64,000 nt of DNA from NCBI RefSeq assembly GCF_030272615.1, contig NC_081406.1, forward strand, positions 172,924,861 through 172,988,860, in the 5' to 3' direction. The notes under the pieces were generated by a model. It ran no database searches and was not told the DNA's origin. It saw nothing but the letters and a program-made list of their open reading frames with translations. Shown one piece after another: positions 22,441 to 34,060 of this stretch (the stretch's first letter is position 1; each line of letters starts with the position of its first letter). This DNA is from Cryptomeria japonica (taxonomy: Eukaryota > Streptophyta > Pinopsida > Cupressales > Cupressaceae). A program made the position numbers and the translations under genes.

Positions 22441-22956
22441 TGTTGTGACCATTTCATATACCGCCCCATTAGAATGGGGACCCCCTCTTTTTCTTAGGTT
22501 TTTGCTTTTTCTTAGTTAGGTTTTCTCTCTGCTTGCTAGGTTTGGAGTGAGTGAGTGGTCTCCTGGGCTGGGTAGATTAGGGTTTCTCTCCGAGAGCTCG
22601 TCTTAGGGTTTCTCTCAAGCTGAGTCTAGCCTGGTTTTGGGAGGTCATTAGTTGTCTGCCTGGAACCCTAGGTTTGCCTTAGTGGAGCTTTTCCTTTTAG
22701 AAGAATAAGGATGGATAGAATGAGTGAAGAAGTGGTAGGTCTCAGGTCAGGGTAGGTCTAGAATGTTGGTTTTCTTGTCTGAGTCTTGTTTTCTTCCCAG
22801 TCAGATTCAATTAAGTGGAGTCAGTGGCTAAGGAGAGATGGAAGTGGCAATTTCAAAAAGCTGATGAGCAAATGCACTTGATGATGATTGAAGGAGTTTT
22901 GAAAGGATATCCAATGTTTGAAGTGTCAGAATAATGGAAGTTAGCCTCGAAAAAGA
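22441..22956 (+). other. 5' end of element B before the array
   Basis: Begins TGTTGTGACC with an inverted pair CCGCCCCATT/AATGGGG at about 22,463-22,482. Around 22,500-22,680 it is rich in TAGGGTTTCTCTC and TTAGGTTTT phrases. No ORF. Comparison by eye with 29,811-30,885 found no shared direct repeat. Confidence 0.5.
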
Positions 22957-25632
22957 TTTTCACTCCCGACCCTTCCAAAGGGTCTAGAGCGAAATCCTCA
23001 CCTGACCCCCAATTTTGGGTGAAGGCATGCAGAATGAAGTTTTTTGAGTCAAGTGGACAACAAGTAGACATGATTGTACTATGGAGAGATGAAGTTGATC
23101 AAGTTTGGATTGAGAAGGAGTGGAATTGAGTGTGAAATCCACCTAAAATAGGGATTTCGCTCCTGACCCTTCCAAAGGGTCCAGAGCAAAATCTACATTT
23201 TCTCCACTTTGCTCAAGGATTTGACCAAAACTGTAGACTTTTGAGGCATAATTGAGAAGGTTTGATGCAACTTTGCCTTAGAGAGGAGGTTTTAGACCTT
23301 GGGATGATGAAGGCTAACCTGGAAAGAGAATTTCGCTCCTGACCCTTCCAAAGTGTCCAGAGCGAAATCCTCCATTTTACCTTCCTTTTGCGTTAAAAAC
23401 CTAGTTTGACCTGGCCTAGACTTAGTTGGATGGAAGATTGTCTGGATTGCGATAGAAGGAAGTTGAATTGATCGAGTTTGGAGGAGAATGAGATGAAAGG
23501 AAGTGAAAAACTAGCCTAGAAGGTGATTTTCGCTCCTGACCCTTCCAAATGGTCCAAAGCGAAAATCCTTGAAGACATCAATTTTTTTCCTTCTCTAGGC
23601 CAATTTTTTAGTTTCTAAGGCATGTTTGGAGGTGTTTTTGAATGTTCTAGCCTTAGGAAGTGAGTAAAGGTGGAAAAAATGAAGGATTCTAGCCTAAAGG
23701 GTGAATTTCGCTCCTGACCCTTCCAAAGGGTCTAGGGCGAAATTCTTGAAAACACTCATTTTTCCTTTAGCCAAAGTCAGGACCAAGGTGGAAATGAAAG
23801 GAGAGCAATCTATGTCTACCTCCCAAAGAAGATTAGAGTTTGAAAAATCAAGAATCAAGGTCAAAACATGATTTTCGCTTCTAATCCTTCTAAAGTGTCC
23901 AGAGCGAAAATCCTTATAGCTCTTATTTTCTTCCTTGTTTCGGCTAGGCATTGGCATGATGGAGGATAAATTGGTATGTTCTTTCCTTGAGAGGGAGTTG
24001 GACACTTTGAAAGGTGAAGATTTTAGCCCAAATCATGATTTTCGCTATTGACCCTTCCAAAGGGTCCAAAGCGAAATTCATTATAAACCTCATTTGCTAC
24101 CTTGTTTGGCCTTGAAACCTTGTTCCTTAGGTGGAAAACAATCTATGTTTGCCTCGAAGAGAAGATTGAAGTTGGAAAATTGAGCAATCAAACCCAAATC
24201 ATGATTTTCGCTCCTGACCCTTCCAAAGGGTCCAGAGCGAAAATCTACCTAGGACTCATTTCCTCCCTTGTTTGACCAAATTTTGATGTCCAAGGCATGT
24301 TGAAAGGGAGAATGGACATGTTGTTGCCTTTGGGAATGTTTGAAAGCGTTGAAGAGTGAGGGTTTTAGCCAAGAAAGGAAATTTCGCTCCTGACCCTTCC
24401 AAAGGGTCTAGAGCGAAATTCCTTGCAAACCTATTCTTTTATCCTTGCTTGAGCTTAAGACTTTGTTCCTTAGGTGAGAAATGTTTAAATTTATCTTGTA
24501 AAGAAGAATGAGATTGAAAAGGAGATTAAAAATTAAACCTAAAAGGGAAATTTGCTCCTGACTCTTCCAAAGGGTCCAGGGCGAAATTGTGCAAAACCTA
24601 TCTTTTCCCTTAATTTTATGCCAATTCTAGTGTGGATCAAGATTAGAGAAGTCCTTGGGATTGACTTAAAATTGCCAATGATTATCAAATTTGAAGGAAT
24701 TGAGCCAAATAGTGAATTTCGTTCCTGACCCTTCCGAAGGGTCTAGAGCGAAAATTCTTCAATCACCTATTTTCCTTGCAAAATCAAGTCAAACTTGGGT
24801 TTTTATAGCTTGGATGAGTGAGGAGAAGTGTTTTCTTGCCTTTTGAAGTTGATTCAAGTTGAAGGATGGAGGAAGAAGCTCAAAACAAGATTTTGGCTCT
24901 TGACCCTTCCAAAGGGTCCAGAGCGAAAACCCTAAAAACCACTGTTTTCTCCAAAATTTGAGTGAAGTCGGGCCTAGACAAGGGTGAGAGAAGCCATTTG
25001 GAATGCCTTGGAAAGATATTTGACCATTAAAAATGCAACTTTTGAGCTAAAACTTGAAAATCGCTCTTGACCCTTCCAAAGGGTCCAGAGCGAAATTCTG
25101 GATGGGTCCTGTGGATAGGTTTTTGAGCGAATTTTCCTTTTTTGGCCTTGTGAGGATTAAACAACTGTTGCGAAGTTGATAAGTGTATTCAAAATGAGGG
25201 AGTCAAGATGAGTCGAAGTGAATTAGATTAGAAATTGAGCCTAAAAGGTGAATTTCGCTCCTGACCCTTCCAAAGGGTCCAGAGTGAAATTCACAAGAAG
25301 TCATGTTTTCCTCCAAGATAACGTTGAGCCAAGCCAGTGATCAAGAGGAATGGACCTTGAAGATTGCCTTAGAGAAGGTTGTCAATCAAACAAAGGTGAG
25401 TTTTGACCTGGAGAACAAATTTCGCTCCCGACCCTTCCAAAGGGTCCAGAGCGAAATTCTCATTATCACCTAATTTGCCCATGTCAGAAGCTAAAAGGAT
25501 GGATCCCTAAGCTTTGTTAAGCTAAAGCTAGCATATGCTCACTTTCAGGAGGATTTTGGAATAAAAAATGGGGTAATTGAGGCCTAATCAAGAAAATCGC
25601 TCCTGACCCTTCCAAAGGGTCCAGGGCGAAAT
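22957..25632. repeat. Array of 16 conserved 37-bp hairpins at ~166-198 bp spacing
   Basis: The consensus core is TTTCGCTC, CT, GACCCTT, CCA, AAGGGTC, CA, GAGCGAAA: an 8-bp outer stem, a 2x2 internal loop, a 7-bp inner stem and a 3-base loop. Cores start near 22,957; 23,155; 23,331; 23,527; 23,706; 23,872; 24,038; 24,204; 24,382; 24,551; 24,717; 24,891; 25,057; 25,253; 25,419 and 25,593. The 120-160 bases between cores are far less similar, though recurring phrases (GGAAAATTGAG, GCCTAAAA) show they are one tandem family. Substitutions in cores are mostly C/T or G/A, several at CG, as methylated DNA decays. It lies 1 kb upstream of the ORF. Confidence 0.92.
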
Positions 25633-26601
25633 CCTTGGAGATACCTATCCTTCACCTTATTTGGGCTAGACAAAGACATGATGACCAGATCAAGGTTGTG
25701 AAGGTGATGGTAGATGCAGTAAATAAACCTAGGTTGGAAGTTCAAGCAAGCCTCCTTGGAATAATTTAAGCCTTCCTCATACTTTGAACATTCTAGTGCC
25801 AATGGAGAATGCGCCTTCATCAAACCTTGATCAAACTTTAGCATCCACTAGGCTGGCTTATATCTTTTCACTAAATTTGCTAATTAAATCTCATTTGAGG
25901 GACTAAGACAAATTCACACGAGCTAAGGCACTTATAAATTGATTAATTATTTTTTTTCTAAGCCTTAAAATAAAAAAAATCAACCTTTAGGCTTTGAAAT
26001 TATCCTAAAAATAAAAGAACGCCCACTTTAATGCTCAAGACATTTCATTTTTGCTTTATAAATCAAGTCGGCCAGGTTGAAGAGGAGTTTTTATTTTATT
26101 TATTTCATTCATTCATTTTCTCTCATTCGAATTAGAAGAGCAGATTTGGAGGTGCGAAATTGAGCAGATTGAAGGTTAATTTCCAGATTTTGGAGAATAC
26201 TTGAAGGCTGGTTGAAGGCGAACTCCTTGCTGGAAGCTGATTGAAGGTTAATTCATCCAAGGGAAGAGTCTGAAATTCAGATCAAAGACCTCTTATCCAG
26301 CAAATTCTCATTTTCCTTTATCCTTTTTCAAGGTTGATAGCTAGAAATCAAGGAAAAGGTATGTATAATCGGATTTTTGAAAGCTTATTCAAGATTTGAT
26401 TTAATTTTCCATATCAATCCTTTGTAAGGCTAAGTCTTTCACAATCTGATTTCAATTCACAATTAATATTAATTTGAAAATTCATAATTCTAAGGATTTA
26501 TCACATTATTTTCAAATTATAATCTATTTATTTCCTTCAAAGGTCTTAAATATCCTACCTTAAGATATTATGCTCAAACCTAACTTAAGCTTTTTGTGTA
26601 G
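25633..26601 (+). other. Leader of element B between array and ORF
   Basis: Noncoding. A TATA-like GCTTTATAAATC lies at about 26,052-26,063. The end, TTTTTGTGTAG (26,591-26,601), resembles a 3' splice site and is also the stop that bounds the ORF frame. Confidence 0.45.
26053..26061 (+). promoter_or_regulatory. Possible TATA box upstream of element B ORF
   Basis: CTTTATAAATC lies after the hairpin array and about 540 bases before the ORF. It is a motif match in AT-rich DNA only. If real, it would place the array upstream of a promoter rather than in the transcribed leader. Confidence 0.25.
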
Positions 26602-29600
26602 CTATCAAATGACGACCCCAAAGCTAGTGGATCCCCTACCCGACAGGCTCTCATCAAGGAGGATCAGAAGAACGATGAATTGGAGACCAGGATCATGTCC
26701 AAGTGGAGCAATATCAGAGACACCAATCTAGGAAACTTCAATGTGAAGAAGTTTAGGGAAACACCCTACATCGGCAAGCCGTTGCCTATTGCCAAGAGGA
26801 TAATTGAGAGTGGCATCATCAAGGCCGCAGGTTTCCCTCTTGCAATCAAGTGCCACAAGTTGATGATCGAATGTGCCCGACACTATTATTCACATTCAAA
26901 GACGATCGTAGTTGATGATGGAATTGTCTTAGCCTACCTTTCAGAGGAAGCTATAAGTGAAGCTTTTCCTCTCCCGGAGTAGAGAGATATGATCTACAAA
27001 AGTCTGGAAGGAGCTAGGTCTATCTAAGAGGATGATCCTGATTCCTGTCTGAACTTCATCAACAAGAATTGGTTGCTCAAAAGTAGACCTTGCTTGAACA
27101 AGATTCCCAATACGCGGCACAAAATTGATTTCCAAGAAGAATTCAAGGACTTGATAACCATGCTCAATCGGGTTACTGGTGCCTCTCAAGTCGCCTTCTT
27201 CAACAAATGGATGTTCTTCTTCATACAAGTGATTGTGCAAGGAAAAGGAAAGCTCAATTGGGCTAGAATCATTAGTAATAACCTAGACGTGCAGTTGAGG
27301 AGGCTAGCCCCTACCAAGTCATTTCACATGAGTTCATATGTCATGTATTCGTTAGTTAGAAGTTTTGAGTAGGCAGGGCTACCACACAGAGGAGTTGTTG
27401 GAAGAGGACCCAGAGAATAAGAGTTTGTGATTCTTATGTTCAACTACATCATCCGCCAAGGAATGATTACAAGCTAATCAATGACACCTTCATGATGTAT
27501 ATCACCAGGACATTGCAAGGAGGGATTCATCATCGATTATCTCCGGAGGTGCAAGAACTCGTGAAGAAGCATGGTGCATGGTTCATTCAGTTTGCAAAAT
27601 TCACCTATATCAGGGTCCATGGATGCCCTTCACCTCCCTATATGTTGCCAAGGTATCCTACAGATAGGATAATATTACTTGAGGTGACCAAACAGTTGGT
27701 AGCCTATGCTAGAGCATGAAGACATAAGCATGGAAATGGAATCCCTATACCTATTCTTCTAGGGAGTTCAATTGAAGTATGCCCTAACTCTCAAGCCGCA
27801 GAGGATGCAGAAAATGAATTATCTATATATTCGTTCACATCCTTTGCCTCAAGGGAGAATTTCGATCCTCATGGTCACATGGAAGAGACAGTCGGGAAGC
27901 AGTACAAGCATGAGTTTCAAGTAGAGGACTTCTGGATGAATATTCAGGATGATGTAGAGGTAAAAAGAAAGATGCATTCCAGATTACCCTTGGATCTCAT
28001 CACGAAATGTAAAATTTATAGAGTAGCCGATCAAGCCTAGGACAATGGTAGATATCTCCAATCTTCCTATGAGAAGGAAGATAAAGAAGTGAAGGTAGAT
28101 TGGAATGAGCCCAAAGTTGTAGACTTAAGAGCATTGATAGATCCCGTTTTAACTTGCACTCGTAGATGGGTGGACATACAACATCAAAAGTTGAAAGAGC
28201 AAAATCTATCTATGACATTCACCTTGGAAACAAGAATAGAGGAAGGAGAAGCAAGTGTGAGTGAGAGTGCTTCTCATTCCAAGGGATCGAAGAGAAAGGA
28301 AGGACTTGAGAAGAGAGAACCTTCCAAGAAGAGGCAAAAATTGAATCCTGACCGTCCACCGAGTACATCTTCTAGGCATGAGAAGGAAGCAAGTCAAGGA
28401 GAAGATCAAAGGTAGATAGTGTATGAAATTGATGAGCCTATGGAATCCATGGTGCAGAATGATAAACAAGGTAAAGGACAAACACCTCAACATTCATCGA
28501 GTCAATCTTTCTAGGTTGGTGCTAATGAACAACAAGAAGAAAAGAATGATGATGAAGCAAAATCTCCTTTCAAGGAAGATAGACCTCTGCCTAAAGAAAT
28601 ACAAGTGAGGGAAAGGAAGTCTTCCATTCGAAATCGGCTAAAAGAAGGGCTGACAAGGGTAGTTGTGGTCGAAGAGGGAGAACAAGTGTTCGACTTGGAA
28701 AGTCTCACAGAAATTCTCATGAAGAGATCGAAAAGAGGAAGGGCACAAAGATGTCAAAAGTAATTAGAGATGAAGCAGGATCCAGAAAGGTACAGATAGC
28801 TACACCAGTGGTAGACAAGTATGAGGATGAGATTCTAGCAGAAGAATATGATTTAGAGACAGTTCATCTTGGTCCACTTACCTCGGAGAAGCCTATGGAA
28901 GAAGCAACTGATTCAATGAGAGCACTTAATGACAAACTCAAAGAAGAAATGGAAAAGAAGAAGAAGCTAGAAAGAGAGGTCAGTGTTTGGAGGAATTATT
29001 TGAGCCATCTAAATCAACCTTTGAAACGATAGGATCCAGCAATATCTCCTTTGCATGCACTTCCTCTTGAATCAATAAATGAGGCAGAAAGGGTAAAGAG
29101 CTTGGTCCAACTCATGAGTTCTTGGATTGATGAATCTTACAAGGTAGCCATTGAATTTGCAACAAGAATGATGAAGACAATCCATCGAGCTATCCAAGTC
29201 CTTGAGATCATCCATAATCTAATGATAACTGTGGATGCATTCACTCATACTAGAGTCGTTAACATCCCGATCTTGCAAGTGATAAGGACATCGAGACAGA
29301 TTTTAGCACAAGAGAAGATAATGGATGGAGAAGCCCATAGCCTTCTGTAGTGGTAAACTTTGCTCTAGATGAAGGAAGTTCTTTTCGAAGATATCAAGTA
29401 GCAGATGCAGCCGAGTCGAAGACACCATCCACCCTATTCAAGACAAGGTGTTTGATGTATTGTGTACAATCCTTGATTGAAGGATAGGGATCGAGACAGA
29501 TGTGGATGTCCAAGAGTTGGAAGGCAGGATCAAGAGCATTTTCTGCAAGGAAGAGAGCATTGTCACAGAAAGGCAACGAGATCAGATGAATGCTACTATG

Positions 29601-29810
29601 TTCTTGATTGAGAAGACAAAAGAACTTGAGCCTGGATGGGAGGCGACCCTTCTCACAACTTTTGATCAAGTCCTTCACTTGGAAGAACGAATGAAGAATC
29701 TTCCTGAGATTCCCATTGTTGAGATTGAAAAGATTACGTCCACATTCATTGAATATGCTAGAAAAGAGCATAGGAAAGGGAACAAAGTTCGAGATGAAAA
29801 GTTGTTATAA
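26602..29810 (+). pseudogene. Element B ORF, same unrecognised Gag-like family as element A
   Basis: About 1,070 codons with scattered stops and frame changes (frame 1 to about 27,370, frame 3 to about 28,420, frame 2 from about 28,750 to 29,350, frame 3 to the TAA at 29,808). Frame 1 opens after the TAG at 26,599; the first in-frame ATG is 26,680, while an ATG at 26,609 is in another frame. Blocks matching element A: IIESGIIKAAGF (near 26,805), ECARHYYSHSKTIVV, YLSEEAISEAFPLP, NKWMFFFIQVIVQGKGK (near 27,200), LQGGIHHRLS, HGAWFIQFAKFTYI (near 27,570), MLPRYPTDRI (near 27,645), then a serine/acidic stretch and basic KKRQK patch (near 28,330), and helix-rich charged regions to the end. Identity to A is modest, so the lineages split long ago. 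The motif F/LSxEAIxxAF.LP recalls plant transposon structural domains, but I cannot assign a named family. A nucleic-acid-packaging or Gag role is inference. Confidence 0.6.
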
Positions 29811-30885
29811 AATGATTTGGCAACTTAATTCCTATTGGGCTATGTCTCCTCATTATTTGTGCCAATTCCTATTGGCTATGGATTGATAATGTTTATCTAA
29901 ATGGGTACCTTTTTTGTAACAAACCCTAATTAGGGTTTACGTGTCAAAATCTCAGCCGCTGATCTTCTTTTGATCCAGGCCGTTCATTGTATTTGAGAAT
30001 GCTATATAAGCCCTCACTCATTTCATTTCAAGAGTTAGAAAGCTAGAGAGAGAGAATTAGAATTTATAAGTTTAATATTGTCAGCAACAGAGAAATAAGT
30101 AGTGAAGAGAGGAAGTTGAACAATTGTTGTTTTATTTGGCTATGCAATCAATGAAATATTGAAGTTATGGTGTTTTATTGCAATCCTTGTGGCTATTTTC
30201 ATGGTTGTTTGTCTTCTTGAATCACTCTTAGTAGAGATAGCATTTAAATTTTAAGTTTGAAGGACGAATGTTGTGCTTGATCTTTGATGAGACTCACATT
30301 CCAAACCACTAGCTCCTTACTGATTGTAAGAATGCCCTGTGTGGTCAATTGGAAACATTGAGATTGTTTAAAGAGTTCAATCATTGTTGAAGTCATTAAT
30401 ATGTATCTTACTGATAGTATCTATCCCCTTAGTGATTTGAAAATCATTGAATCCCCTTAGAAGATTGCACCAATTCCAGTGGAGTTGTAATCTTTTGGCA
30501 ATACTAAAATTGATAGAGTTCTATCAAGACCAATCATCACTGAGTCATTCTTAGGATTAGTTTAGTTTCGCCTCCTTAAAACCTTTGTCTTTTGATCTTT
30601 TTTTGAAACATTAGTTAGTATTAGGAGAATCCTGTTTCCTCATTTGAAAAGTAGTTGCACGAACAAGCTTTCCCTGAAAGTACGTAAGGCCCCTTGAAAA
30701 GCAGTAAACACAACGACCACTGGTGCTTATCTACGAGTAGAGAACCTACATAACAAAACCTTGAAGTTTCTCCGATTGATCCTTTTTGCGATATCTTCAG
30801 CATTCAGAAACTTTACTCAAGAGAGGATAAGATACCTTTGGGTATTTTATTCTGTGTTTGGTCGTGTACAAAAGACACATCAACA
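29811..30885 (+). other. 3' noncoding region of element B (LTR-like)
   Basis: No ORF. It carries AAATCTCAGCCGCTGATC, a TATA box at 30,003, a GA-rich run (AGCTAGAGAGAGAGAATTAG near 30,040), and a terminal segment TCAAGAGAGGATAAGATACC...ATTCTGTGTTTGG shared with the end of element A. It ends CATCAACA at 30,885. Confidence 0.5.
30003..30009 (+). promoter_or_regulatory. TATA box in element B 3' region
   Basis: GCTATATAAGCCC in a noncoding region, in the position equivalent to 11,183 in element A. Confidence 0.45.
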
Positions 30886-31389
30886 AAAGGCAAGCTGGAA
30901 AAGAAATCGCACTGATGTTGCAAGAAGATTTGATTTTCGTACTTGTTAAGTGAAGGAAACAACAAATCCATTAATGGCGATTGATACAGGAAAGCATAAA
31001 AGCGTGGTGCAGAACTCCATATTTAGAAAACGCACATTGGAATGTGAAGTCCAATAGATGATTGAAAGTTGTCATAAAGGAAAACCTAGCACGACAGTGT
31101 TTGAATGCATTCTTTGCGGGAAACCATGAATATAAATACATGAGCTCGAAATAGAGAAAGTTGTTGCTTGTAGAGAAGAAAATGAGAAAAGAGAGCTTAA
31201 GTGTAGAGAAGGATCATTTTTGCCTTAGAATTTATTCTAAGAAAGTTGCAGAGTGAGTGAGCAAGCAAATCGGTGAGAGGGTTTAACCGACAGTGATTGA
31301 GTACCGGTATAACTCTAGCAGGTCCAACAGTTCAACAAACCGGTGAGGTGTGTTAGAGCAAGACAACACCCAAGCGTGACACCGTAAGT

Positions 31390-31435
<46 letters not shown>

Positions 31436-31883
31436 CACAACCTGTAGTGTGAGATCTAGTGGGGAAGAAAAGACTCTCAACCGACAGTAAGCCATTTGAT
31501 CAAGAGTTCCATAATTCATTTGCAACAAGAAGCCATAACTGTATCTAAGTTATGTTTAAATATATACATCACCAAGTTGGAGCTTTGTGTAGGGATTGGT
31601 GCCCTAAATCTTTGTAATCTAGTGTTTTACTTGTGAGGCTAGACTGGAGCAGTAGTCTCCAACAACTTTTCTCACCGAGGTTTTTTCTATATTGGGTTTT
31701 CCTAATATATCTGGTGTTGTGAGTTGCATTTATGTGATTGTTCTCTTTGGTTTTCCTTTTTGCTTTACCGGTTTGATTGTTTGGTGCTTTAGATAATAAT
31801 CGATATTCTGAAGTTGCTTTAAGAAGGAAAAAGTTTAGGAACCACTAATGCACCCCCCTCTCAGTGGTACTCTGTGTTCAACA
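30886..31883 (+). repeat. C1 5' LTR, second part
   Basis: Resumes GGCAAGCTGGAAAAG as in the 3' LTR (39,938), continues through a (GA)n run, and ends CACCCCCCTCTCAGTGG...GTTCAACA at 31,883, next to the primer site. Confidence 0.9.
31393..31433 (+). repeat. (GA)n microsatellite in C1 5' LTR
   Basis: About twenty uninterrupted GA dinucleotides. The same LTR position in the 3' copy (40,508) opens a much longer purine-rich tract. Confidence 0.95.
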
Positions 31884-31885
31884 AT

Positions 31886-31897
31886 TGGTATCAGAGC
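31886..31897 (+). promoter_or_regulatory. C1 primer binding site (tRNA-iMet)
   Basis: TGGTATCAGAGC exactly, two bases after the LTR end CAACA. Confidence 0.95.
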
Positions 31898-31951
31898 CAA
31901 GTTCTTGGTTATTTTTTAGAAACCTTGGGTAGATTCTGGACTTAGAACACA

Positions 31952-34060
31952 ATGAAAAGAAATGAGTCGGCTTCCTCAAAAGCCCCCAAGTTTGATGGAT
32001 CCAACTATGCCTTCTGGAGTAGAAGAATGGAGACCTATATTTCCTCCCTTGGTTTTGATGTGTGGATGTCTGTGAAGAATGCATATGCTGTTCCTAGTGT
32101 TCTTCCCACTGATTTGGATGCCAAAAGGGGATATGAGAACAACGCAAAGGCCAAACATGCTATCTTGAGCGAACTGTTTGATAATGAGTTTGTGAAAGTC
32201 ATGCACTATGCATCAGCCAAGGAAACGTGGGATAAACTGCAGAGATTATTTGAAGGAGATGCAAAAGTCAAAGAGGCCAAGCTGCAAGCACAAAGGGGGC
32301 AACTTCAAGGCATCAAGATGAAGGATGATGAAAAGCTTTGCAGATTATCTTCATAGTTTTGATGAAACTGCGAATACTATCGAAGGGGTACCTAGGTCTC
32401 TTACACCTAAGTATGATACAAAGGTGTCTGCCATAGAAGAAGCCAAGGATCTGATGATCTTTTCAATGGATGAACTATTTGGCTCACTAACAGCCTATGA
32501 GATGAGAACAACCGGTGATGCTTGTTTAAGAAAAGAAGCAACGTTCAACACCACCCAAAAGGGCAAAGAAATAGCTGCTCATAAAGGATCCAGTGAAGAC
32601 TCTGACGCAGAGGTAGTAAACTTTGTCAGAAAGATGAAAAGAGAATCTTGCAAGTATAAAGGAAAGCTACCACTCAAATGTTTCAACTGTGGTAAGGTTG
32701 GACACTTTGCTCCAAAATGTCCTTCCAATGAAACCAGTGGAGATGAGTCAAGAGAGTTTAGCAAATCTGCTCGGAAAGATAGAGAAAGAAATGTCTACCG
32801 GCAAGGAAGGGGAGGCTACCAGAAGCAGAACAACCTCTATACTATTGAAGATGATGCCATAGACGAAGAAAGTGCATCAAAAGATGACTGCCATGAGAAT
32901 GACAGAAAAGTTAACCTCTTTATTGCATTTGATGAACTAGTTGTTGAAAATGAGGAAGAAGAGGATATTGACGCTGAAGTGGATTTAAAAGGAGAGCTTA
33001 TAAGTGCTCTTGATGAACTGAGGAAAACAAGAAGATAACTCCAGAAGGTCAAGCACGCAGCACTAGATGAGCAAGGTCGTTTGAAGCAATCCCTGGATGA
33101 GTCCAGTGAAGTCATATCTGACTTGAAATTGCAGTTGGAGGAAACTGAGAGAATATGTGAAGTTACATCCTCTGACCTGATGAAAAGGAAAAGGAGCATC
33201 AAGATCTGGAAGCAGAAACAGTAAACGTCAGAAAGGAGTTTGAAGAAAGTAAGGAGCAAGTATGAAGGCAACACTAAAACCTTCGAGAAGATGTTGAGCA
33301 AACAGAAGCAATCCAAAGATATCAGTGGCTTAGGCTTTGAAGAATGTCAAAGTTCAAACAACAAAGACACATCCAATAAAGAAATAAAGTTCACCTCCTC
33401 AAATAAAGGTGAAGAAAAGAGGACATTCGCTGTAGGCAAGGATACTTTTAAAAAGACATATGTGGATGCTTTTTGAAATTGCCACACAAACCGGTGTACA
33501 CAAGCAATGAACCGGAGGCCACACTCATTGTATCGACATGCAGATCCAAGGAGAAATGGAAGAGTTGACCATGAAGGATTCACCAGAGTCAATAATATGA
33601 AGGGAAGACCTCCGATGAGGCAGTCCTTTGTAGGACCAAGGCAACCTAACCGGTACGTTTCTAACTTTCATGGTTATTGTTACCGGTGTAACAAATTTGG
33701 GCATAGAATAGCTGATTGTAGATTACCAATAAGCCCTCCATGAGTTATGAAAGTAGAAATCCATTTAATGCACTCTGGGATATGAATGTTGGAAGAATAA
33801 AACAGTGCCCCACAATAATGTTAAGGATTTATCTTTAAACGAAAAATGCGAAATGCTATAACTGTGAAGAGTTTGGATGCATAGGAAGGCTTTGTAAAGC
33901 CAAGAAAATCAAGCAGAGGAAGACAAATCTTGATCAAGAACCAGTAGTTGAATCTGAGTACAAAATTCCAGCTGAAAAAAAGAAGGAAACCAAACCGGTA
34001 TGTTTTGAAAAAGAAAAGGAAAAGGCTGAATCAAGTTTGATAGTGCAGAGTACCTTAAAT
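31952..34060 (+). pseudogene. C1 copia Gag with coiled coil and three zinc-knuckle positions
   Basis: Starts MKRNESASSKAPKFDGSNYA (31,952), the usual plant copia Gag opening, with FWSRRMETYI next. It shifts frame at about 32,340 and continues to a stop at 33,038. The N-terminal 250 residues are capsid-like. CFNCGKVGHFAPKC (about 32,680-32,722) is an intact CCHC knuckle. Acidic and coiled-coil regions (32,880-33,470) follow, then CYRCNKFGHRIADC (about 33,680-33,720) and a degraded third knuckle CYNCEEFGCIGRLC (near 33,857, H replaced by C). There are several stops after 33,038. Gag forms the particle and packages RNA. Its long multi-knuckle C-terminal half is shared with the minus-strand fragment at 15.3-16.3 kb. 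Confidence 0.85.

Larger units (their letters stand above)
22441..30885 (+). mobile_element. Element B: hairpin-array retroelement inserted in C1 LTR
   Basis: Borders are fixed by comparison with the uninterrupted C1 3' LTR (GAGGAAGGCAAGCTGG near 39,934). The left flank ends GAAGG (22,436-22,440) and the right flank resumes AAAGG (30,886-30,890), a 5-bp target duplication with one mismatch. The insert begins TGTTGTGACC and ends CATCAACA, the TG...CA ends of integrase-mated retroelements. Inside are the 16-unit hairpin array, a long broken ORF related to element A, and a TATA-bearing 3' region. No RT or integrase is visible, and I found no direct repeat joining the two ends, so LTRs are missing or too diverged to see. 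Confidence 0.75.

Noticed and set aside
22957-25632. CRISPR-like array (regular repeats with variable spacers)
   Set aside because: Spacers are 120-160 bases and related to one another, the setting is a plant retroelement, and no cas genes are present.
22853-25844. Minus-strand frames across the hairpin array with recurring FALDPLEGSG
   Set aside because: The repeated peptide is only the translation of the conserved hairpin core. Frames are broken between units and codon patterns do not suggest coding.
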